Assembly: GCA_002441445.1 (NCBI GenBank)
Contig: DJWC01000070.1
Coordinates: forward strand, 1-12,740
Source: Pusillimonas sp. UBA6240
Lineage (GTDB): Bacteria; Pseudomonadota; Gammaproteobacteria; Burkholderiales; Burkholderiaceae_B
Length of the DNA: 12,740 bases
Direction of reading: 5' to 3'
Positions 7,168 through 12,740 of this stretch are shown piece by piece (positions within the stretch are counted from its first letter, which is position 1; every line of letters begins with the position of its first letter). The position numbers were made by a program, and so were the translations under genes. The notes below the pieces were generated by a model. It was not told the DNA's origin. It did not search any database and saw only the letters and a list, made by a program, of their open reading frames with translations.

Positions 7168-8356
7168 AGGGCGATTCCGCTTCGGGCAGGAGCTGGGGGA
7201 GAATGTGAACGGTATGCGGGAAGGACAAGTCTTCGCAGGCATGCCCGGCTTCCTCGGCGCTGCGCGTCATCAGCTTGCGGATGACGGCATGGGCGATGAG
7301 CAGCGCATAGAATTCCTGGCGCACGAGTTCGGCCTTCTTGCTGCGCAGAATCATGCCGTCGGCGAGCAGAGCCTTCATTTCGCTTATCGCCACCTCGATG
7401 GGCAAGCGCCGATGATAAAGAGCGGCCAGTTCGGCGGCGGGCGCCTGTTCGGCTTCGAGCCAACTGGTCACGAGCCGGTGGGCCGGGCCTTCGGCGTTCA
7501 AGCGATATTCGATCACGCGCACGGCGATTCCATCGCCGCGCAGCCTGGCCTCCGGGGATTCGTAGATCTTGCTCAGGTAAGAATGGTCGGGCAGCGACTC
7601 ATGCACAGGAAAGGCATGGCTGTCGCAGGCCCGGAACAATAGCCGCGCGCCATTGGCCTGGGCGTGCCGCCACAGCGGATAGTCGGTGAATCCGTGATCG
7701 GCGATGACGATCATTTCGGCGGTCGTCGCCTGCAGCACTTCGCGGGCCAGCGTCTGCGCGCTCGTCCGATAGGGCCCAAGGCGCGCAGCCAGCAGAATAT
7801 GGGTGCAGCACTCGGCCAAAGCGTAAAAGCGCAACTGTGGCGCGATCACGGCGTCGCGCGCAGTGTCCGGGTCGATGTCCGCATAACCGAAGCAGGCCGC
7901 GTTGTCGGCCTCGTTCGGCATTTCCAGCGTGCAGCCGACCAATCCCATGATACGCAGGCCGCGGTACCGGCAGCCCGCCATCGGCGTCGGGCCGGACGGC
8001 TGAATCTGCGAACGGTACAAGGCCTCGAGCACGTCCGCGCCCACACGGGCGCGCGCCGAAGAGATGGCGCCCTTGGTGACGGCCGCGTCGGGAATCTGCT
8101 CGCCATACATGCGGCGCAATCCCTTGATGACGATGTGCAGCACTTCTTCATAGGCCGTCTGGCGATACAGGCACAGGCAAATGACGTAGTACACCAATAC
8201 CTCGTGGGGCAGGCCGCGCCGGCGCCGGCTATGCCGGCCGTATCGATCCAGCGCTTCGCGTACCTTGGGAAGAGGACAGGCCTGCGTCAGATTTCCCAGC
8301 ATCAAGTAATCGGCAAGCCGCGCCTGCGCCCCCGTCCTTGCCTTTGTCGTCACCAT
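7160..8356 (-). CDS. IS4-family transposase, first catalytic Asp replaced by Val
   Basis: A full-length 398-residue IS4-family transposase. Residues about 10-110 match the IS4 N-terminal domain (YLMLGNLTQACPLPKVREAL). The DDE core follows: MIVIADHGFTDYPLW (215-229) holds the second Asp (D220), and YHRRLPIEVAISEMK (314-328) has the complete Y-x2-R-x3-E-x6-K signature (Y314, R317, E321, K328). At the first catalytic position, where relatives read LDGT, this protein reads LVGC: residue 140 is Val, codon GTC (7937-7939), one base from GAC. It is therefore predicted not to cleave DNA, although the rest of the frame is intact with no stop or shift. The ATG at 8356 has GGAG about 9 bases upstream. 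It may be a recently inactivated copy, a DNA-binding protein retained for another role, or a sequence error. It is the only - strand gene. Confidence 0.85.
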   Translation of the reverse strand: MVTTKARTGAQARLADYLMLGNLTQACPLPKVREALDRYGRHSRRRRGLPHEVLVYYVICLCLYRQTAYEEVLHIVIKGLRRMYGEQIPDAAVTKGAISSARARVGADVLEALYRSQIQPSGPTPMAGCRYRGLRIMGLVGCTLEMPNEADNAACFGYADIDPDTARDAVIAPQLRFYALAECCTHILLAARLGPYRTSAQTLAREVLQATTAEMIVIADHGFTDYPLWRHAQANGARLLFRACDSHAFPVHESLPDHSYLSKIYESPEARLRGDGIAVRVIEYRLNAEGPAHRLVTSWLEAEQAPAAELAALYHRRLPIEVAISEMKALLADGMILRSKKAELVRQEFYALLIAHAVIRKLMTRSAEEAGHACEDLSFPHTVHILPQLLPEAESPSY

Positions 8357-8400
8357 TAACCACTACTCCATCAACATGAGATTTACAGAGCGGGCAGAAC

Positions 8401-8417
8401 CTTGTTAATTAAACAAT
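8401..8417. repeat. Right terminal inverted repeat of the IS4-like element
   Basis: CTTGTTAATTAAACAAT; the partner of 7151-7167. It is itself nearly palindromic (TTGTTAATTAAACAA) and overlaps the probable upstream region of the transposase gene; on the - strand TTAACA within it could serve as a -35, with a weak -10 some 17 bases on. Confidence 0.5.
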
Positions 8418-8440
8418 CCGGTTTCTTGTTCCCCTTGTTT

Positions 8441-8469
8441 TTGCGGATCTAAAAGCGTCTCTATATTAA
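8441..8469 (+). promoter_or_regulatory. Possible sigma-70-type promoter of the first chemoreceptor gene
   Basis: TTGCGG (8441-8446) precedes TATTAA (8464-8469) by 17 bases, and TATATT at 8462-8467 is an alternative -10. The element lies about 70 bases before the chemoreceptor ATG, in a locally AT-rich stretch. I found no good flagellar sigma-28 box (TAAA...GCCGATAA). Matches are moderate. Confidence 0.35.
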
Positions 8470-8480
8470 CCAAAACGACT

Positions 8481-8495
8481 AAAATGCATCATTTT
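8481..8495. promoter_or_regulatory. AAAATG-CAT-CATTTT dyad just downstream of the putative promoter
   Basis: Perfect 6-base arms around a 3-base spacer, 12 bases after the proposed -10 and 43 bases before the chemoreceptor start. The position near the transcription start suits a repressor operator; the palindrome is short and AT-rich, so chance is possible. Confidence 0.3.
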
Positions 8496-8538
8496 GCTAC
8501 AAGCCCATAGCACACACCAGAAAGGTCCAGGGGTTTTT

Positions 8539-10248
8539 ATGTCAATCATTATCGAGCGCGATAGTACATCAGGTTCTTTCATAGCCCCGCCCCCCCGAAA
8601 AACCGGGGGGTTTTTTACATATCACGGCGTCTGGGCTCCCGGCGTCCGGCTGTTTCGCCGTCTTTCCTTTCCAGCCAAATCCATCATCATCGTGGCGGCC
8701 ATGGTGCTGCCTTTGCTGACGCTGCTGGGCTGGCAGCTCGTGGCCCGCAACGATGAGGCCGTACAGGCGCGCATCGACGCGACCCGGCAGGTCGTCGAAG
8801 TCGCACACCGCATACTGGTGTCCTATCAGGCCCAGGAAGCCGCGGGCGCGCTGAGCCGCGCGCAGGCGCAAGAACAGGCGCTGCGGGAGATCTCCCAGAT
8901 ACGCTATAGCGGCGAAGAATATTTCTGGGTCAACGACATGCATCCGCGCATGGTCATGCACCCGACCAACCCCGCGCTCAATGGGCAGGATCTTTCCGAC
9001 TACAAGGACCCGCACGGCTTCGCCCTGTTCCATGCCATGGTGGATGTCGCCCGCGAGAACGGCGAAGGCACCGTGAGCTACCAATGGCCCAGGCCGGGCG
9101 GCAGCGTGCCGGTGGACAAAGTGTCTTTCGTGAAGTCTTTTGCGCCTTGGGGCTGGATCATCGGCTCCGGCGTCTACGCCGACGATATCCGCGAGGCGGC
9201 GATGCAGCGGCTGATATGGAATGGCGGCATAGTGGCCGTGTCGCTGCTGCTGCTCGCGTATCTGTTCCTGTCCTTTTATCGCGTGATGCAGGGGGGACTG
9301 CTGGAGACGCGGCGCCACTTGCGCGCCATGAAGGAAGGAGACCTCACCACGACCCCCTCGCCCTGGGGCACGGACGAGCCGGCCGAACTCATGCGGGATC
9401 TGGCCAGTATGCAGGTGGCGCTGCGCGAGACGGTGGCCCGCGTGCGCGGCGCCAGCGACAACATTCTTTATTCCACCGAAGAAATCAATCGCGCGACAGT
9501 GAATCTCGCCGCCCGTACGCAGGACTCGGCCAGCAATATCCAGCAAACCGCGGCCGCCATGGAGCAGATCCGCTCAACGGTCTACAACACGTCGGAGAAT
9601 ACGATGGAAGGGGCCCAGGTCGTCGACAAGAGCGCCAGGGCGGCGAGCGAAAGCGCGCAGGTGATGCGCGAAATGACGGCCAAGATGGAAGAGATACGCG
9701 CCTCGTCGGGCAAGATCAGCGAGATCATCAATATGATCGACTCCATCGCCTTCCAGACCAACATCCTGGCGCTGAACGCCGCCGTCGAGGCGGCGAGAAC
9801 GGGCGAGCATGGCCGCGGCTTTGCCGTGGTGGCCAGCGAGGTCCGGTCGCTCGCGCGCCATAGCGCCAATGCGGCGAGCGAAATCAAGAAACTGATCACC
9901 GAGAGCGTGCGCCAGGTCGAAGCGGGGGCCAGGACGGCGAATCAGGCGGGCGTTGCGATCGAAGAGGTTCTCGCCTCCTCGCAGCGCGCCAATGATTTGC
10001 TGGGCGAGATCGCCAACGGGGCTCGCGAACAAAGCGTGGGGGTCGATCAGATCGGCAAGGCGGTGCAGCACCTGGACAGCATGACGCAAGACAATGCCGT
10101 CATGGTGCAAGAAACGGTTTCCGCCACCGATGCCATGAAGAATCTCGCCGAGCGCCTGGCCAACGAAGTGGCCCGCTTCCGACTGCCAGAATCCAATCGC
10201 GCGCATGGCCGCCGGCGGCAGGCCATCGATATGATCGACCCGGGTTGA
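8539..10248 (+). CDS. Methyl-accepting chemotaxis protein with single-Cache sensor domain
   Basis: A 569-residue transmembrane chemoreceptor. It has a 47-residue cytoplasmic N-tail, membrane helix 1 (about 48-68), a periplasmic single-Cache domain (about 70-222), membrane helix 2 (about 226-248), HAMP (about 249-301) and a signalling coiled coil (302-547). Cache marks include EEYFWVNDMHPRMVMHP (126-142), YKDPHGFALF (155-164) and WGWIIGSGVYADD (204-216), the wording seen in receptors for small organic acids. The hairpin tip reads IAFQTNILALNAAVEAARTG (403-422) and GRGFAVVASEVRSLA (425-439). There is no C-terminal NWETF-like CheR tether; the tail is basic. ATG 8539 has AGGGG 5 bases upstream and is the last good start before helix 1. 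Odd feature: an intrinsic terminator lies within codons 18-26. A degenerate EAL-HDOD gene follows after 57 bases. Confidence 0.92.
   Translation: MSIIIERDSTSGSFIAPPPRKTGGFFTYHGVWAPGVRLFRRLSFPAKSIIIVAAMVLPLLTLLGWQLVARNDEAVQARIDATRQVVEVAHRILVSYQAQEAAGALSRAQAQEQALREISQIRYSGEEYFWVNDMHPRMVMHPTNPALNGQDLSDYKDPHGFALFHAMVDVARENGEGTVSYQWPRPGGSVPVDKVSFVKSFAPWGWIIGSGVYADDIREAAMQRLIWNGGIVAVSLLLLAYLFLSFYRVMQGGLLETRRHLRAMKEGDLTTTPSPWGTDEPAELMRDLASMQVALRETVARVRGASDNILYSTEEINRATVNLAARTQDSASNIQQTAAAMEQIRSTVYNTSENTMEGAQVVDKSARAASESAQVMREMTAKMEEIRASSGKISEIINMIDSIAFQTNILALNAAVEAARTGEHGRGFAVVASEVRSLARHSANAASEIKKLITESVRQVEAGARTANQAGVAIEEVLASSQRANDLLGEIANGAREQSVGVDQIGKAVQHLDSMTQDNAVMVQETVSATDAMKNLAERLANEVARFRLPESNRAHGRRRQAIDMIDPG
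8591..8616 (+). terminator. Intrinsic-terminator hairpin inside the chemoreceptor coding sequence
   Basis: CCCCCCG (8591-8597) pairs perfectly with CGGGGGG (8604-8610) around the loop AAAAAC, followed at once by six T (8611-8616). The structure lies wholly inside the chemoreceptor reading frame, covering codons 18-26 (P-P-R-K-T-G-G-F-F), about 50 bases after the ATG. Ribosomes translating this stretch would stop the hairpin forming, so it could make transcription depend on translation start (attenuation). The C7, G6 and T6 runs are also slippage-prone. Function is inferred; the structure itself is plain. Confidence 0.7.
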
Positions 10249-10305
10249 AAACGTTCTGACGGCGTACGTCGGTACCTCGAATCGGATCAGGAGGATTCCG
10301 GCCCC

Positions 10306-11529
10306 ATGGAAGGAATGCTGCCCCTGCAGAATTACTGCATCGCCATGCAGCCCATCTGCGACGGCGATCTGAAGCACGTGGGCGACGAGCTGCTCTATCG
10401 TGAAAGCGCGACGGCCACATTCGCCAATGTGGCCGACGACGAGGCGATGATCGCAACGGCGCGGGTCTATCACATCGCTTTCTACGAGGTCGGCATCGAA
10501 CAGCTGGTGGGGCGCCGCCGCATGTTCGTCAATGCGCCCCGCGACATGCTGCTCAAGCCGGAGCTCCTGCCGCCGAATCCCGCGCAGCTGGTGGTCGAGG
10601 TCCTTGAAAGCGTCGCGGGCGACTCCGAAGTACTGGCATCGCTCAGACGGATTCGCTCTTTGGGTTTCGAGGTGGCGCTGGACGACTTCGTGCTCACCCG
10701 CGAGACGGAGCCGTTGCTGGAGGCGGCCAGCATCATCAAGATCGACATGACGCAGCCCGTCGACGAGCAGGCCATCGCCCGGTACCAGATGCAAGGCTTG
10801 CGCCTCATGGCCGAGAAGGTCGAGGACATGGCGACTTTCGAGCGGCTGCGCGCCGGCGGATTCGAGCTTTTCCAGGGCTACTTCTATGCGCGGCCCGAAA
10901 CCCGGAAGGCGATCCCGAATTCGCGCAGCAACAACCACGCCGCGCTGCTGCGCCTGGTATCGGCGCTGTACAGGTGCAATGCGGACTTGAAGGAAATCGA
11001 GCGCATTGTCGCCCAGGACGCCTCGCTGACCTTCCTGCTTTTGAAGTATGCCAATTCGGCCCTTTTCCATTATCGCGGCAAGATTGAAACCATCTTCCAG
11101 GTACTGCTGGCGCTGGGCTTGACCCAGGTACGCAATATGGCGGTTACGATGCTGATCGCGAACAATGGTCCGGCCAGCAAGCTGCTGCTGTCTCGCGCGC
11201 TGACTCGCGCGGACATGTGCGAACGCCTCGCCAAGCCGTCCTCGCTGAGCGCCGAATCGGCGTTTCTCGCCGGCCTGCTTTCCATGATGGGCCCCTTGCT
11301 GGGGACGTCGCTTCCGGCGCTCATGGAGGAATTGGCGCTTTCCAGCGAACTCATCGATGCCATCCTGGAGCGCAAAGGCCCGCTGGGTTCGCTGCTCAGG
11401 GACGTGGAATCCTTCGAGCGCGCCCAAGTGGAAGGCTGGCCGCACAAGCGCATCGAGATGTTCAACCGCACCTGGATGAGCAGCCAAGTTTGGACGACGA
11501 AAATACTTTCGATGGTTGATGAAGTGTGA
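10306..11529 (+). CDS. EAL and HDOD domain signalling protein (YuxH/CdgJ type)
   Basis: A 407-residue soluble protein with an N-terminal EAL-like domain (about 1-200) and a C-terminal HDOD domain (about 205-400, around LLRLVSALYRCN, AQDASLTFLLLKYANSALF and AFLAGLLSMMGPLLG). The EAL part keeps several pocket residues: E28 in DELLYRE, N76 in MFVNAP, E98 in VVEVLE, D126-D127 in ALDDF, K145 in IIKID and QGY (190-192). It lacks the loop-6 G-x-GYSSL element after DDF. This is the usual state in EAL-HDOD proteins, which generally bind or sense rather than degrade cyclic-di-GMP; catalysis here is doubtful. AGGAGG lies 11 bases before ATG 10306; ATG 10315 is an alternative start. It lies between two chemoreceptor genes on the same strand with short gaps, so a role linking cyclic-di-GMP to motility is plausible but inferred. 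Confidence 0.9.
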   Translation: MEGMLPLQNYCIAMQPICDGDLKHVGDELLYRESATATFANVADDEAMIATARVYHIAFYEVGIEQLVGRRRMFVNAPRDMLLKPELLPPNPAQLVVEVLESVAGDSEVLASLRRIRSLGFEVALDDFVLTRETEPLLEAASIIKIDMTQPVDEQAIARYQMQGLRLMAEKVEDMATFERLRAGGFELFQGYFYARPETRKAIPNSRSNNHAALLRLVSALYRCNADLKEIERIVAQDASLTFLLLKYANSALFHYRGKIETIFQVLLALGLTQVRNMAVTMLIANNGPASKLLLSRALTRADMCERLAKPSSLSAESAFLAGLLSMMGPLLGTSLPALMEELALSSELIDAILERKGPLGSLLRDVESFERAQVEGWPHKRIEMFNRTWMSSQVWTTKILSMVDEV

Positions 11530-11535
11530 AAAAGC

Positions 11536-11558
11536 GGTCGCCGCGCGGGGCGGCGATC
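11536..11558. other. Stem-loop between the EAL-HDOD gene and the second chemoreceptor
   Basis: GGTCGCCGC (11536-11544) pairs with GCGGCGATC (11550-11558), nine pairs including one wobble, loop GCGGG. It begins 6 bases after the EAL-HDOD stop. On the + strand no T-run follows at once (AAGACATATATTTTAT), while on the - strand it is followed by GCTTTTT. It may be a weak + strand terminator or attenuator before the second receptor gene, or a better terminator for any leftward transcript. Confidence 0.45.
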
Positions 11559-11590
11559 AAGACATATATTTTATAAAGGTATCCGGCATC

Positions 11591-12740
11591 ATGCGGTTCA
11601 ACTTCCGTTTCAACAATCTGGGCCTCACGCGCCGCGTATGGATGGTCATGATCGTCTATGGCATGGCCATGTTGCTTACCATGACTGTTTCGGGCCTGGG
11701 GCTGTTCCAGGCCCGGTCCAGCTTGTCCGCGCTGCATGCCGAAAGGATGATGACGGCCGAGCAGGTCAACGGGCTGGTGCGGGAGTTCTACGACAGCCGC
11801 CTGAACATCCTGTTGGGTTTCCAGCACAATCCGCAAAGCGAGCTCTACTCCCTGCACGGCCACGACCTCGATGCGCATACCTCCGTCGTAGCCAGGAACG
11901 AGGAGGCATGGAAGCGGCACAAGCAGCTTCTGGAAGCTCGCAAGCTCGACGCCCGGGAAATGGAGCTGCTGGCGCAGCTCGACCAGCGCCAGAACGCCTG
12001 GCTGGCCAAGGCGCGCGAGGCGGTGAATCGCCTGGAGGCCGCCGACTTCAGTCCTCCTTCCATGCAGGCCTTTCTGGTGGCAGGCCGTACCGAAGGCGAC
12101 GCCTTGCTGGAATCGCTGCTTGCCCTGCTGCAGTATCAAAGCGTCATGGCGGATCAAGCCATCGCGGCGGCCGAGCAGCGCTTCAAGGAGATAATGACCC
12201 TGTTCGGCCTGATCCTGGCGCTCGTCGTCCTTCCCGGCATCATGCTGATGGTCTACACGATGAGGCGGCTCAGCCGCGGCTTCCATCGCGCCGTGCAATC
12301 GGCCCAGGCGATCGCCGCCGGCGACCTGACGTACACGGATCACGATGAGGCGGGCGACGAGATCGGCAAGCTGATCAGCCAGATGCGGCAGATGCGGGAC
12401 AATCTCAATGGCTTGATCGGGCGTATCGTGGCCGGCTCCGATTCCATCGCCCAGGCCGCCGATGCCGTGGCGTCCGGCACGCAGGATCTTTCCTCGCGCA
12501 CCGAGCAGCAAGCGGCCGCATTGGAGCAGACTTCGGCGGCCACGGAAGAGCTCAACAGCACGGTCCATCGGAATGCCGACAACGCAACAGAAGTCGACCG
12601 CATGGCGATCGAGACTTCCCGGATGGCCGAGCGCGGCGGAGTGGTCACCGATAATGCCGTGAAGACCATGATGGCCATACGCCAGGCTTCCGAAAAAATC
12701 GGCGACATCGTCAATATCATCGACGGCATCGCCTTCCAGA
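11591..12740 (+). CDS. Methyl-accepting chemotaxis protein with four-helix-bundle sensor, 3'-truncated by the window edge
   Basis: The frame from ATG 11591 stays open to the last base: 383 codons plus one base, with no stop. Layout: short basic N-tail, membrane helix 1 (about 16-38), a helical periplasmic domain (about 39-203) rich in charged heptads, of the Tar-like four-helix-bundle kind, membrane helix 2 (about 204-223), HAMP (about 224-277, with AIAAGDLTYTDHDEAGDEIG) and the start of the methylated signalling domain (SGTQDLSSRTEQQAAALEQT, 295-314, a typical methylation segment). The window ends at IVNIIDGIAFQ, just before the conserved hairpin tip. AAAGG lies about 11 bases upstream of the ATG. 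It is 61 bases after the EAL-HDOD gene and probably co-transcribed. The ligand cannot be predicted. Confidence 0.92.
   Translation, partial: MRFNFRFNNLGLTRRVWMVMIVYGMAMLLTMTVSGLGLFQARSSLSALHAERMMTAEQVNGLVREFYDSRLNILLGFQHNPQSELYSLHGHDLDAHTSVVARNEEAWKRHKQLLEARKLDAREMELLAQLDQRQNAWLAKAREAVNRLEAADFSPPSMQAFLVAGRTEGDALLESLLALLQYQSVMADQAIAAAEQRFKEIMTLFGLILALVVLPGIMLMVYTMRRLSRGFHRAVQSAQAIAAGDLTYTDHDEAGDEIGKLISQMRQMRDNLNGLIGRIVAGSDSIAQAADAVASGTQDLSSRTEQQAAALEQTSAATEELNSTVHRNADNATEVDRMAIETSRMAERGGVVTDNAVKTMMAIRQASEKIGDIVNIIDGIAFQ

Larger units (their letters stand above)
7151..8417 (-). mobile_element. IS4-family insertion-like element with 17-bp imperfect terminal inverted repeats
   Basis: The left end 7151-7167 (ATTGTTTATTTAATAAG) and the right end 8401-8417 read on the - strand (ATTGTTTAATTAACAAG) match at 15 of 17 positions. 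They enclose a single transposase ORF whose stop codon lies inside the left repeat, a normal IS arrangement. Length is about 1.27 kb. No convincing target duplication is visible: CCGG occurs just outside both ends but a 9-12 base match is only partial, so the insertion is probably old. Ends and flanks are AT-rich compared with the surrounding genes. The exact boundaries are inferred from the repeats. Confidence 0.6.

Noticed and set aside
8494..8538. TTG at 8494 as the chemoreceptor start
   Set aside because: No ribosome site precedes it and it overlaps the AAAATG/CATTTT dyad; ATG 8539 has AGGGG at 5 bases.
9574..11487. A 637-codon open frame on the - strand across the chemoreceptor and EAL-HDOD genes
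   Set aside because: It is antisense to two proteins with clear domains on the + strand. The translation is Arg/His/Gly/Ala-rich with no recognisable fold, as expected of a shadow frame in GC-rich DNA.
11462..12568. A 368-codon - strand frame over the second chemoreceptor
   Set aside because: Shadow of the + strand receptor, whose frame has membrane helices, HAMP and methylation segment and stays open to the window end.
1..12740. CRISPR array, tRNA or rRNA genes
   Set aside because: No regularly spaced direct repeats, cloverleaf-like GTTCGAATC arms or conserved rRNA blocks were seen on either strand.

Overview
The window is high-GC DNA (by eye well over 60% G+C, with dense ORFs on both strands) and looks like a betaproteobacterial chromosome, most plausibly Burkholderiales/Alcaligenaceae (Bordetella, Achromobacter or Pusillimonas type). 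The grounds are the gene families: a tripartite TRAP carboxylate transporter with DUF1445, DUF2848 and amidase neighbours, and a Burkholderiales-style chemoreceptor N-terminus. The taxon is inferred from family resemblance, not from a marker gene. All genes but one lie on the + strand.

Region 1 (1-6965) is a catabolic/transport locus. It starts inside a LysR-type regulator (effector domain only). Next is a YcsI/UPF0317 (DUF1445) putative hydro-lyase, followed by a good rho-independent terminator. Then come a TRAP solute receptor (DctP type), small permease (DctQ) and large permease (DctM), the last two overlapping by ATGA, then a DUF2848 protein and an amidase-signature hydrolase. The layout suggests periplasmic capture and uptake of an organic acid or amide, followed by intracellular ring-opening, dehydration or hydrolysis. 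The substrate is not identifiable from sequence. GC-rich stem-loops sit between receptor and permease genes and between dctM and the DUF2848 gene, where they could set unequal expression.

Region 2 (about 7151-8417) is an IS4-family insertion-like element on the - strand. Imperfect 17-bp inverted repeats (15/17) bound a full-length 398-residue transposase ORF. The YREK signature is intact, but the first catalytic Asp is Val (GTC, one base from GAC), so the enzyme is predicted to be dead or repurposed. Its flanks are markedly AT-rich.

Region 3 (8418-12740) is a signalling cluster: a chemoreceptor with a Cache-type sensor, a degenerate EAL+HDOD protein, and a second chemoreceptor (four-helix-bundle type) that runs off the window. 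The most unusual feature is a textbook intrinsic terminator (7-bp C/G stem followed by six T) inside codons 18-26 of the first chemoreceptor. It is built from C7, G6 and T6 homopolymer runs, so it could act as a translation-coupled attenuator, a slippage-based switch, or both.

No rRNA, tRNA, CRISPR array or replication origin was seen, and no gene-free stretch exceeds about 190 bases.
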